Positions 1 to 7,079 are shown, numbered from the stretch's first letter. The stretch is DNA of 22,708 nucleotides from DAOLOF01 sp964463605 (GCA_964463605.1 CAYXBZ010000011.1:1-22708), one strand, 5' to 3'. The notes: generated by a model from the letters alone, not told the origin. Numbers and translations are program-made.

Positions 1-65
1 ACTTCTTCTCCTTCCTCATTAATTACTTTTATTGAAGTGGGAATCGTATCATTAACTGACAACAT
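1..65 (-). CDS. infC: Probable translation initiation factor IF-3, N-terminal fragment
   Basis: The minus strand opens an ATG at 65-63 preceded by a perfect AAGGAG Shine-Dalgarno (75-70) at four bases' spacing, and stays open for 21 codons to the window edge. The readable peptide contains VNDTIPTSIKVINEEGEE, which fits the IF-3 N-domain pattern N-x-x-I-x-x-x-(V/I)-(R/K)-(V/L)-I-(D/N)-E-x-G. IF-3 binds the 30S subunit and checks initiator tRNA and start codon. The reading frame and ribosome-binding site are seen directly; the family call rests on this short match, and rpmI/rplT, which usually follow infC, would lie outside the window. An inverted repeat sits in its leader (99-115). Confidence 0.55.
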   Translation of the reverse strand, partial: MLSVNDTIPTSIKVINEEGEE

Positions 66-98
66 AATGCTCCTTAAAATATTTATAAGTTCAACCAC

Positions 99-115
99 GA
101 TAGAAAGTTTCTATC
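99..115. promoter_or_regulatory. Inverted repeat in the leader of the IF-3-like gene
   Basis: GATAGAAA-G-TTTCTATC is a perfect 8-bp inverted repeat with a one-base centre, 34 bases upstream of the minus-strand ATG at 65. There is no T-tract, so it is more like an operator or leader hairpin than a terminator. Its role is inferred only from position. Confidence 0.4.
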
Positions 116-186
116 ATCTTAGCTAATACTCACTATAGTTAAATCAAGAAAAGAAAACTGTATGCAGGATTACAGCAAAAAAGCAG

Positions 187-657
187 TTAAAGCAAAAATA
201 GCGCCGATAAGAGTCCAAACAGAAGACTGTAAATAATTGCCTCTAATTGGATTGTCCAGAAAACATTTTTTTGAACAAACTTTTTCTTTAAGTAAACCAA
301 TCCCTCAATCGTATTTGAAAAAGGAATTGCACTTGAGAAATCAGCATAAACAAACATTAGCCCAGCCATAAAAGAAAACTGTAGCAAAAATGACAACTCC
401 CTTAAAAAAGGAAGTATTGGGTACAACACCACAGACATTAGCAAGCTCCTCACTAACTGAGAAGGAAATAGTAATTTGGCTATTCTATTGCTTTCCTGCT
501 CATTATCCATATCCCTGAAGAAAGATTTATAGAGACGGTCTTTGCCAGAATACATTTTATGAGCCAGCTGAAGATCAATCACCCCTGCGACCATATAGCA
601 AAAAATGTGAATTGCAAAAAAGACTAGGCTGAATTTGAGATAAAAAATTATTGGCAC
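187..657 (-). CDS. Small multi-pass membrane protein, function unknown
   Basis: A 156-residue protein that I cannot assign to a family. Hydrophobic segments at about residues 4-26, 66-82, 86-106 and 136-155 suggest four membrane helices, with a charged loop (about 33-62, rich in K, R, D, E) after the first. No catalytic motif is visible. The only start in frame is GTG at 657-655, because an in-frame TAA lies five codons upstream; there is no Shine-Dalgarno before it. It lies 51 bases downstream of the serine hydrolase on the same strand and may be cotranscribed with it. Composition matches the neighbouring genes. It could be a short lineage-specific membrane protein. Confidence 0.6.
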   Translation of the reverse strand: MPIIFYLKFSLVFFAIHIFCYMVAGVIDLQLAHKMYSGKDRLYKSFFRDMDNEQESNRIAKLLFPSQLVRSLLMSVVLYPILPFLRELSFLLQFSFMAGLMFVYADFSSAIPFSNTIEGLVYLKKKFVQKNVFWTIQLEAIIYSLLFGLLSALFLL

Positions 658-708
658 GATAAGTTGTTAATTAGTAATTGGAATTCTCTTGATTATTCAA
701 TCATATGC

Positions 709-1782
709 TCAACTCTTGAGCAACTCTCGAATAATCTTTGAAATCATGAATCTCAAAGCTTTTGATTGATAAGAAACATCATTAAATGACCCAATAATAT
801 ATGCTTCTGTTTGAGGATGATAAAACATGAAGGCTCCCGTTACACCAACACAGCCCCAACAATTGAACTTTTCAGGCATGATAAGAGGAATTGTCACAAA
901 TTGCCAAATCGAGTACCCATATCTAACGCCAACAGAAGGAAAACTCATTGGATAATTGTCGCTCATCATTCGTTCTAAAGACTCTTTTTTGATAATCTCT
1001 TGATTAACTAGAGATCTCATAAATATCAAATACTCTTCTAACGTAGCGACCACTCCACCCCCAGCAAAATCAATCTGGGCAAGACCATCAATAGTTGAGC
1101 CATCCACATCATTGAGATAGAATTTTGCTAAAGGATACCTTGATTTTTCAGCTGGTTGTGAATAGCCCAACATATAGGCTTTTTTCATTTTTAGAGGATT
1201 GAAAATATATTTATGAAGCGCTTCAAAAAAAGGCTTACCGGTGATGCTTTCAATAATAAGACCCAAAAGATGATAATTTGTATCGGTGTAATGGTGTTTT
1301 TCTCCGGGCTTGAATTTTGGAGTTAAGTTTTCTTTTCCCCATATGACTGCTTCCCTGGGAGTAAAATGCTCAGACTCCTCCATCACCTTTTTTAATAACT
1401 GATAGAAAAAATCGTCTAAACCAGAAGATTGATTGAGAAGATGAGAGATTTTTATCTCGATAGAATACTCCTTGCCATTAAAAACGTGCAGACCTGCCAT
1501 TAGTTCGTTGTCCAAATATTTTGAAATAGGATCATCAAATGACAGCAGCTTTTGTTCATGAAGAATTGCAATAATGGTGGCAGTAAACAATTTGCCTACA
1601 CTCGCCAAATAATTAGGTTGCTGTGGATGGGCTGTAGCGCCACCTGTATCACCTTCGGCGATATTCAAATGAATCCCCAATTTATCAGAATGAACTAAAA
1701 GATAGGCATTTTTAACCTTATCATCATTTTTTACTTGAGTTCTGAAATTATTCTCAATCGCAGTTTGGACTTGAGTTGACAC
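709..1782 (-). CDS. SxxK serine hydrolase, beta-lactamase / D-Ala-D-Ala carboxypeptidase-like family
   Basis: A 357-residue member of the Beta-lactamase (class C / PBP4*/EstB) superfamily. Visible motifs: S61-V-G-K64 (nucleophile and general base), Y165-T-D (in HYTDTNYHLLG, the YxN-type motif), and GCVGVTGAFMFY near the C-terminus in place of the HxG/KTG motif. The family hydrolyses beta-lactams, D-amino acid peptides or esters; the substrate cannot be told from the sequence. Unusually there is no signal peptide or membrane anchor: the N-terminus is hydrophilic, so the enzyme is predicted to be cytoplasmic unless exported by another route. Start is GTG at 1782-1780, supported by AAAGGAGGG about ten bases upstream, one of the strongest ribosome-binding sites in the window. 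Confidence 0.88.
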   Translation of the reverse strand: MSTQVQTAIENNFRTQVKNDDKVKNAYLLVHSDKLGIHLNIAEGDTGGATAHPQQPNYLASVGKLFTATIIAILHEQKLLSFDDPISKYLDNELMAGLHVFNGKEYSIEIKISHLLNQSSGLDDFFYQLLKKVMEESEHFTPREAVIWGKENLTPKFKPGEKHHYTDTNYHLLGLIIESITGKPFFEALHKYIFNPLKMKKAYMLGYSQPAEKSRYPLAKFYLNDVDGSTIDGLAQIDFAGGGVVATLEEYLIFMRSLVNQEIIKKESLERMMSDNYPMSFPSVGVRYGYSIWQFVTIPLIMPEKFNCWGCVGVTGAFMFYHPQTEAYIIGSFNDVSYQSKALRFMISKIIRELLKS

Positions 1783-1887
1783 TTGTTTAAAACCCTCCTT
1801 TAAAGAAGAAAATCTTATGAATAATTGATTAACTTATATTCCAGCGCAATATCGGATTGAGTTGCTTTAACCTGTTCGTATTGAATG

Positions 1888-1961
1888 TCGGGCTGACTGG
1901 ACTTGAACCAGCGACCTCTCGGCCCCCAGCCGAGCGCTCTAGCCATCTGAGCCACAGCCCG
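1888..1961 (-). tRNA. tRNA-Pro (anticodon GGG)
   Basis: Cloverleaf read on the minus strand: acceptor CGGGCTG/CAGCCCG (C1-G72, typical of bacterial tRNA-Pro), D-arm GCTCAGATGGCTAGAGC, anticodon stem CTCGG/CCGAG with loop CTGGGGG (anticodon at 1927-1925), T-arm GCTGG-TTCAAGT-CCAGT, discriminator A at 1888. CCA is not encoded; the genome sequence continues CAT, so a CCA-adding enzyme is required. An open frame that spans this locus is a chance frame. Confidence 0.96.
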
Positions 1962-2036
1962 ATTAACAGAACATTTTACAACTAATTTAGTACCAATTTT
2001 AATTTTCCTACAGTTTTTTTCAGAATTCTGTAGCAA

Positions 2037-2056
2037 AATTGCTATTATCAGCAATT
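2037..2056. repeat. Inverted repeat between tRNA-Pro and recA
   Basis: AATTGCT-ATTATC-AGCAATT is a perfect 7-bp inverted repeat with a six-base loop. A second imperfect structure lies just left of it: CTACAG (2008-2013) and CTGTAG (2028-2033) enclosing the palindrome CAGAATTCTG (2021-2030). Both fall in the divergent gap between tRNA-Pro (minus) and recA (plus). Function unknown; neither has a downstream T-tract on the plus strand. Confidence 0.35.
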
Positions 2057-2142
2057 AATTATCAGTAAAAAAACAAACACAGGTTAGCTTATTGTAAATC
2101 AACAGTTTACTAAATTCACTATTCATTTTTAATTAATGATTA

Positions 2143-2156
2143 AGTATAGTGATACT
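2143..2156. promoter_or_regulatory. AGTAT-N4-ATACT repeat upstream of recA, possible promoter/operator
   Basis: AGTAT-AGTG-ATACT lies 63 bases upstream of the recA ATG and includes TATAGT (2145-2150), a 5/6 match to a -10 hexamer; no convincing -35 was found. No Gram-positive or proteobacterial LexA box was seen upstream of recA. A very similar element, AGTAT-AAC-ATACT, overlaps the promoter of the SurA_N-like gene at 20377-20393. Confidence 0.3.
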
Positions 2157-2219
2157 AACTGAACAAAAACCAAACATCCGCTTTATTTAAAACAATTAAT
2201 AACAACCAGAAAGAAACTA

Positions 2220-3278
2220 ATGGCAAAATCAAAATCTAACACTAAAGTTGAGGTAAAAACTGAGAAAAAAAGCAAAGAAGTTGACACCCAAAAACAACAG
2301 GCAGTCAACATCGCTATGAAGCAAATCGAGAAAGAGTACGGCCAAGGATCAATTATGAAAATGGGCGAATCATTGGCCAATGTTGATAAAATTCCTGCCG
2401 TCCCTACTGGCTCAATTTCACTTGACTTAGCCTTAGGTATAGGTGGCTATCCAAAAGGAAGAATCGTTGAAATCTACGGACCAGAAGCTTCTGGTAAAAC
2501 AACTTTGTGTCTTCATGCTATTGCTGAAGTGCAAAAACAAGGTGGAGTGGCTGCTTTTGTTGATGTCGAGCACGCTCTTGATCCAGTGAGAGCAGAAAAA
2601 ATTGGAATCAACCTTGATGAAATGCTTATTTCCCAACCTGATTACGGAGAACAAGCTCTTGAAATTTCAGAAAAACTTATTCGTTCTGGAGGAGTTGATA
2701 TCTTGGTAATTGACTCGGTAGCTGCCCTAGTTCCAAAATCTGAAATCGAGGGTGAAATGGGTGACTCACAAATGGGAGTTCAAGCCCGATTAATGTCACA
2801 AGCCATGAGAAAACTTGCGGCAGCCATTAACAAAACTGGTACTTTAGTTATCTTCACTAATCAAATCAGAATGAAGATTGGCATCATGTTTGGTAGTCCT
2901 GAAACTACTTCAGGTGGACAAGCTCTTAAGTTTTATGCCTCTCAACGTCTTGACATTAGACGCATTGGAGCCATAAAAGAAGGTGACGAAGTAGTTGGAA
3001 GCAGACATCGAGTTAAGGTCACAAAAAATAAAGTTGCCCCACCATTCAAAAAAACCGAATTTGATATGAATGATAAAGGAATTTCGTGGAGTGGTGACAT
3101 TCTCGATTTGGCAGTAGAAATGGACATTGTTGAAAGATCAGGTAGCTTCTACAAATACAAAGGAGAAGTGATGGCTCAAGGAAGAGAAGCCAGCAAAGAA
3201 TTCTTAGAACAAAACAAGAAAATTGCAAACGAAATTAGAGAAGCAATTTGGGCTAAAGTCAAAGAATCAAGAAAGTAA
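2220..3278 (+). CDS. recA: RecA recombinase
   Basis: A full-length RecA of 352 residues. RecA forms ATP-dependent filaments on single-stranded DNA, carries out strand exchange in homologous recombination and acts as co-protease in SOS-type responses. Walker A GPEASGKTT is at 87-95, the catalytic glutamate in VDVEHALD is E117, Walker B ILVID is at 161-165, and the DNA-binding loop 2 region NQIRMKIGIMFGSPETT starts near 214. The first 30 residues form a lysine-rich N-terminal extension (MAKSKSNTKV...). The C-terminal tail is short and mixed-charge (KVKESRK), lacking the acidic tail of the E. coli protein. Start ATG has only a weak purine stretch (AGAAAG) ahead of it. RNase Y follows on the same strand after a 355-base gap that contains its own promoter. 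Confidence 0.98.
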   Translation: MAKSKSNTKVEVKTEKKSKEVDTQKQQAVNIAMKQIEKEYGQGSIMKMGESLANVDKIPAVPTGSISLDLALGIGGYPKGRIVEIYGPEASGKTTLCLHAIAEVQKQGGVAAFVDVEHALDPVRAEKIGINLDEMLISQPDYGEQALEISEKLIRSGGVDILVIDSVAALVPKSEIEGEMGDSQMGVQARLMSQAMRKLAAAINKTGTLVIFTNQIRMKIGIMFGSPETTSGGQALKFYASQRLDIRRIGAIKEGDEVVGSRHRVKVTKNKVAPPFKKTEFDMNDKGISWSGDILDLAVEMDIVERSGSFYKYKGEVMAQGREASKEFLEQNKKIANEIREAIWAKVKESRK

Positions 3279-3353
3279 GCAACTCTTCTTCAAGTCAATA
3301 GATTTTTGCTTGATTTATGGTTCTTTTTTTACTAGTCTTCAAGAGGATTTTTA

Positions 3354-3382
3354 TTGACTCTGTTTACTATTGCGACTATAAT
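3354..3382 (+). promoter_or_regulatory. Near-consensus sigma-70-type promoter
   Basis: TTGACT (3354-3359), exactly 17 bases, then TATAAT (3377-3382). Predicted transcription start near 3389, giving RNase Y a leader of about 245 bases. This is the best promoter match in the window. It is followed after about six transcribed bases by a terminator-like hairpin. Confidence 0.75.
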
Positions 3383-3394
3383 ACTCTTAGCAAC

Positions 3395-3413
3395 GGCGAG
3401 AACTCGCCTTTTT
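3395..3413 (+). terminator. Terminator-like hairpin at the very 5' end of the rny transcript
   Basis: GGCGAGAACTCGCC (stem GGCGA/TCGCC around a GAAC loop, or six pairs with a two-base loop) followed by TTTTT at 3409-3413. It begins about six bases after the predicted start site, so it could act as an early attenuator, yield a tiny RNA, or simply protect the 5' end of the mRNA. Confidence 0.5.
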
Positions 3414-3584
3414 AGAATTAATATATAGCAACTAGATTATCAATAAATTAAAATGACTCGAGATTATATTAGGCTGTATCTGCTACTATCAAACCTGTAA
3501 TTAGCTCGATCATTGTTGATTTCATTTATCTTATAGCTAAATATAATAGCTGAGTTCTCACCCTGCATTGTTGTTATTATTCGT

Positions 3585-3609
3585 AACTTACGACTGATGG
3601 TCGTAAGTT
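3585..3609 (+). promoter_or_regulatory. 10-bp leader hairpin just upstream of the rny ribosome-binding site
   Basis: AACTTACGAC-TGATG-GTCGTAAGTT: ten perfect base pairs and a five-base loop, ending 12 bases before AAAGGAG (3621-3627) and 24 before the ATG. No T-tract follows, so termination is unlikely. Position suggests an RNA element affecting rny mRNA stability or translation, possibly autoregulation as known for RNase E leaders; this is inference. Confidence 0.55.
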
Positions 3610-3633
3610 TATTAGTCGCAAAAGGAGTTAATT

Positions 3634-5220
3634 ATGGCATTTTTCAATAATCTATCAGCACTATTCTCAAGAGAGTCAAAAGACAAACAGACTCCAAAAA
3701 AAACAAAAAAATCAAGTCCTCAGAAACAAGCCGTAAATAAATCACAAACTGCCCCTCCAAAACAGGTTACTCGAGCACCAAAAGTAGATTCTCAGGAATT
3801 AGCTCATGAAAAAGAGTCTTTATTGCGTGAAGCTAAAGCTCAGGCAAGAGAAATTGTTGTTGAAGCAAAAGATACAGCTTTACAGATAAAAGCAAAAATT
3901 GAGCAAACAGCTCGCAAACAGGAGCAAGAATTTTCGCAAAGAAGCCAATTGCTAGATAGCAAAATTGACAAGCTAGATAAAAGACTCGACGAAATAAATC
4001 GAAAAGAAGAAGCAATTAATAAAGATAGAGAAAATCTCAACGAACTCAAAAAAAAGATCGATTCAACAAAAACGAAAATGTTGCAGAGGCTGGAAGAAAT
4101 CTCTGGCATGACTCAACAAGAGGCAAAGACTGCTCTCATGGAGGGAGTCGAGAAGCAACTCACTCATCAGTTAGCGGCTCTTGTTAGACAAAAAGAAGAG
4201 GAGGCTCAAGTTGAAGCGAAAGACAAAGCTCAAGAAATAATCATTGAGTCGATGAGGCACGGAGCCACCGATTATGTAGCTGAATACACTGTGTCGGTAG
4301 TTGACATCCCTTCCGAAGACGTTAAAGGGAAAATAATTGGAAAATCTGGACGAAATATCCATGCTTTTGAAAGAAAAACTGGAGTTGATCTTGATTTAGA
4401 TTACTCAGATAAAGAAGTTAGGCTGTCTTGCTTTGATCCAGTTAGAAGAGAAATCGCTCGAATATCACTGGAAAGACTAATTAAAGACGGTCGAATTCAA
4501 CCGGTACGCATCGAACAAGTGGTAGATAAGGTAAAACAAGAAATTGATCAAATCATGATCGATGCTGGCAAAGATCTCTGTCAAAGAGTTGGCGTCTATA
4601 ATCTGCCACACGAACTAATAAAAATCCTTGGAAGATTTAAGTATCGCTTTTCATATGGACAAAATATGGTCAAACACACTCTTGAGGAAACAAAGATTGG
4701 AATCAAGATCGCCCACGAATTGGGGTTAGATGTGAACGTAGTCAAACTTGGTTGTTTACTCCATGATGTAGGGAAAGTATCCGAAAATCCAGACGAAAAT
4801 CACGTTCAAGCCGGAGTAAAAATTGCAAAGAAATTTAATATGCCTCAAGAAGTAGTCGATTGTATCGCCCAACATCATGAAGATGAACCTTTCACTTCTC
4901 CTGAGGCAATGGCCGTTTATGTGGCTGACGCAATTTCAGGTGCAAGACCAGGGGCAAGATATGAAAATATCGATGAATACTTTGAACGCCTGCAAAACTT
5001 AGAACAAATTGCCACCAGTCACAGCGAAGTAGAAGAGGCATATGCAGTAAAAGCCGGCCGCGAAGTAAGAGTCTTACTTAACCCCGAAAGATCAAAAGAT
5101 GACGATGTGGTAGTACTAGCCAACAAGATTAAAGAAAAGGTAGAGAATAAACTCACCTATCCAGGCTCAGTCACCATTAATGTGATTAGAGAGTCGCGAC
5201 ACTCGGCAACCGCTAATTAA
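3634..5220 (+). CDS. rny: Ribonuclease Y without a transmembrane anchor
   Basis: A 528-residue RNase Y, the endoribonuclease that starts mRNA decay in many bacteria. Order: N-terminal segment 1-13, basic low-complexity linker 14-50, long coiled coil about 55-205, KH domain with GKIIGKSG at 232-239, linker FDPVRREIAR, then the HD phosphodiesterase domain (H348, H377-D378, H414-H415, D432) with the family hallmark FKYRFSYGQN at 335-344. Family members usually begin with a transmembrane helix; here there is none. Residues 1-13 (MAFFNNLSALFSR) place F3, F4, L7, L10 and F11 on one helical face, so membrane attachment by an amphipathic helix is likely. Start ATG has a good AAAGGAG at six bases' spacing. 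A leader hairpin and a strong distal promoter precede it. Confidence 0.96.
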   Translation: MAFFNNLSALFSRESKDKQTPKKTKKSSPQKQAVNKSQTAPPKQVTRAPKVDSQELAHEKESLLREAKAQAREIVVEAKDTALQIKAKIEQTARKQEQEFSQRSQLLDSKIDKLDKRLDEINRKEEAINKDRENLNELKKKIDSTKTKMLQRLEEISGMTQQEAKTALMEGVEKQLTHQLAALVRQKEEEAQVEAKDKAQEIIIESMRHGATDYVAEYTVSVVDIPSEDVKGKIIGKSGRNIHAFERKTGVDLDLDYSDKEVRLSCFDPVRREIARISLERLIKDGRIQPVRIEQVVDKVKQEIDQIMIDAGKDLCQRVGVYNLPHELIKILGRFKYRFSYGQNMVKHTLEETKIGIKIAHELGLDVNVVKLGCLLHDVGKVSENPDENHVQAGVKIAKKFNMPQEVVDCIAQHHEDEPFTSPEAMAVYVADAISGARPGARYENIDEYFERLQNLEQIATSHSEVEEAYAVKAGREVRVLLNPERSKDDDVVVLANKIKEKVENKLTYPGSVTINVIRESRHSATAN

Positions 5221-5231
5221 CGAGAATCAAT

Positions 5232-5268
5232 TGGGGCGCACATAGGCTTTAAGCCTATGTGCGCCCCA
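5232..5268. terminator. Large perfect hairpin after rny (bidirectional terminator or palindromic element)
   Basis: An 18-bp perfect inverted repeat around a single central T (5250): left arm TGGGGCGCACATAGGCTT, right arm its exact complement. It starts 11 bases after the rny stop. It is far more GC-rich than its surroundings and lacks a proper T-tract (ATATTCATTTC follows), so it may be a Rho-independent-like or mRNA 3'-end stabilising structure, or an inserted REP-like palindrome. Confidence 0.65.
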
Positions 5269-5316
5269 TATTCATTTCATATTCATTTCACATTTATTTA
5301 TCAATTTCATATTCAT
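5268..5316. repeat. Short degenerate direct repeats of an ATTCATTTCAT-like unit
   Basis: Directly after the hairpin the sequence reads as two tandem copies of ATTCATTTCA(T/C), then a diverged stretch, and another TTTCATATTCATT at 5304-5316. It is AT-rich, non-coding, and has no clear role. Confidence 0.45.
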
Positions 5317-5319
5317 TAA

Positions 5320-5348
5320 CTGATAATAATCAATTTATTTGATAGAAT
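5320..5348 (+). promoter_or_regulatory. Candidate secG promoter giving a leaderless mRNA
   Basis: CTGATA (5320-5325, 4/6), 17-base spacer, TAGAAT (5343-5348, 5/6). The -10 ends nine bases before the secG ATG, so transcription would begin within about three bases of the start codon. No Shine-Dalgarno is present, which is consistent. Confidence 0.45.
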
Positions 5349-5357
5349 GGAACCCTA

Positions 5358-5573
5358 ATGCAAGCAGCTTACTCAGTAGCACAAATAATTCTTTCAATTC
5401 TTCTAGTAGTCTTAATTCTACTTCAAGCCCAAGGAACCGGACTTGGAAGCACTTGGGGAGGTGGAGGAGAAACATACCACACTCGAAAAGGAGTTGAAAA
5501 AATTGTTTTCGTTGCAACCATTGTAGCCATCTTCATCTTTGTTTTGCTTTCAATTGCTAATTTAATACTTTAG
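5358..5573 (+). CDS. secG: Preprotein translocase subunit SecG
   Basis: A 71-residue SecG, the small subunit of the SecYEG protein-conducting channel that improves translocation efficiency. Two membrane helices (about 5-24 and 49-70) flank the conserved loop QAQGTGLGSTWGGGGE, followed by TRKGVEKIVF, matching the family's Q-x-x-x-G-L-G and F/T-x-R-x-G-x-E-K pattern. Length is normal for the family. The ATG lacks a Shine-Dalgarno and sits about nine bases after a -10-like hexamer, so leaderless initiation is likely. The solute-binding-like gene begins 43 bases downstream and may be cotranscribed. Confidence 0.93.
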   Translation: MQAAYSVAQIILSILLVVLILLQAQGTGLGSTWGGGGETYHTRKGVEKIVFVATIVAIFIFVLLSIANLIL

Positions 5574-5616
5574 TTAGTAAAATTAGTAACAGCCACTCAT
5601 CAATTCACTGTTTATC

Positions 5617-7029
5617 ATGAGAAAGTTTTACTGGTATCTAACAGCTTACGTAAAAAAACACGGCTTGACTGTGATTGTGTCGGTTGTTGGTGCTATTCTT
5701 CTTTTCTCTTTGCTGATGCCTTTTCTTATTCAAAAATTAAATATCAAAAAGAGAACTTATATTGGCATTGTTGGTGAATACAATCTTCAAAATTTACCCA
5801 AAGAGATTAAAAATAATTTAAGTATTGGATTAACAAGAGTTGATCCGGAAGACCAATCAATTAAGCCATTACTGGCAGAGCGCTGGGTGACCGAGAATGA
5901 GGGGCATACTTATCGATTCCCTCTAAAAAAAGATGTTTATTGGCAAGATGGGCTGGAACTAACTCCTGAAACAATTAACTATAACTTGAGAGATGTGGAA
6001 GTTATTACCACACCCAATGATATCATCTTTAAGCTACCAGATACATTTGCTCCATTTCCCGCAGTGGTGTCCGAGCCCATTTTCCGCCAAGTACTGCAGC
6101 GACACTTTGTGTTCTTCAAAAGGCCAAGCATTATAGGAGTTGGTCCTTATCGAATATCCAGTTATAAACAAAGGGGCAATCGCCTTCAAGAAATAATTCT
6201 TGATGGTCCCGATGACAGATTGGTGTATCGATTTTATCTAACCGAAAATGATGCACTCACTGGATTTAAAAAGGGAGAGGTTGATGTGCTTAGAGAGATT
6301 CGTCAACCAGAACAACTAATTCATTGGAATGACAGAAGTGTAACTCTTGAAAGAATGATCAACTTCGATCAATACCTAGCCATCTTTTACAATCACAATG
6401 ATCCTGTTATCACCCGAAATTTAAAACAAGCTTTATATTATTCACTTGAGAAACCTCAAGGAGATGAGCGCGCAGTGAGTCCCATCAATCCTCGATCATG
6501 GGCTTATTTAGCTGGAGGCAAAGATTATGCAAAAGATTGGGATCGAGCGGTGGAGCGAGTTTTGGCTGGATTGCCAAATCAAAAACTTGATTTATCTCTT
6601 ACCACTACCTCAATTTATCTTGATAAAGCTAATCAAATAAAGAAGCAGTGGGAAGATTTTGGAGAGTATGTCTACGAAAAATGCCAAACTGAAGCAAGCG
6701 ATGATGAAAAAGATCTTTGCGAGAATGTACAAATTTCAGTTAACTTAAAAATCAGTAATTTCCCAGATACAAATGATTATCAGTTGCTGCTATTGGGTCA
6801 AGAAATTCCTCTTGATCCAGATCAATATTTTTTATGGCATTCTGATCAACCTACAAATTTTACCAACTACAAAAACACCCGAGTTGACAGTTTGCTTGAA
6901 AAAGGAAGACAAACTCTTGACCAACGAGAAAGACAAACTGTATATCAAGAATTTCAACAGTTTCTGCTAGAGGATCCTCCAGCAATTTTCCTAGAGTATT
7001 TGCCAAGTTATACTGTTCGAAGAAAGTAA
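5617..7029 (+). CDS. Membrane-anchored family-5 solute-binding-like protein (peptide/nickel type)
   Basis: A 470-residue protein with the SBP_bac_5 (OppA/DppA-like) fold signature: LTRVDPEDQSIKPLLAERWVTENEGHTYRFPLKKDVYWQDG near residues 63-105 is the typical first-domain stretch, and GVGPYRISSYKQRG near 175-188 the second; the C-terminal DPDQYFLWHSDQ...NYKNTRVDSLLEKG segment is also characteristic. Instead of a lipobox it has one N-terminal membrane helix (about 18-40), giving an N-in, C-out anchored receptor. No ABC permease or ATPase for import is adjacent. There is no Shine-Dalgarno before the ATG. Family members normally capture peptides for import; with no partner in view it may serve another transporter or a surface role. 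Confidence 0.85.
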   Translation: MRKFYWYLTAYVKKHGLTVIVSVVGAILLFSLLMPFLIQKLNIKKRTYIGIVGEYNLQNLPKEIKNNLSIGLTRVDPEDQSIKPLLAERWVTENEGHTYRFPLKKDVYWQDGLELTPETINYNLRDVEVITTPNDIIFKLPDTFAPFPAVVSEPIFRQVLQRHFVFFKRPSIIGVGPYRISSYKQRGNRLQEIILDGPDDRLVYRFYLTENDALTGFKKGEVDVLREIRQPEQLIHWNDRSVTLERMINFDQYLAIFYNHNDPVITRNLKQALYYSLEKPQGDERAVSPINPRSWAYLAGGKDYAKDWDRAVERVLAGLPNQKLDLSLTTTSIYLDKANQIKKQWEDFGEYVYEKCQTEASDDEKDLCENVQISVNLKISNFPDTNDYQLLLLGQEIPLDPDQYFLWHSDQPTNFTNYKNTRVDSLLEKGRQTLDQRERQTVYQEFQQFLLEDPPAIFLEYLPSYTVRRK

Positions 7030-7079
7030 AAATCGCTACTGTTTTTTTTAGCTAAGCTAAGAAGTATTTTAAGAATTAT

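Larger units (their letters stand above)
3279..3633 (+). other. Intergenic region recA-rny: promoter, two hairpins, no gene
   Basis: This 355-base gap carries no credible ORF; the longest start on the plus strand (from 3452) gives 15 codons with no ribosome-binding site. A weak stem CAAG...CTTG near 3291-3312 followed by an eight-T run around 3323-3330 may end recA transcription. A consensus promoter (3354-3382), an immediately adjacent hairpin with T-tract (3395-3413), a possible second -10 (TATAAT at 3542-3547, with only TTGATT at a 20-base spacing as a -35) and a 10-bp hairpin (3585-3609) follow. Confidence 0.6.

Noticed and set aside
1815..2054. Open frame of 79 codons spanning the tRNA-Pro gene
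   Set aside because: It runs through a clear cloverleaf on the same strand, has no family resemblance and no ribosome-binding site.
7048..7066. Terminator between the solute-binding-like gene and the FemX-like gene
   Set aside because: Only a 5-bp TTAGC-TAA-GCTAA stem with T residues on the wrong side for the plus strand; too weak to call.
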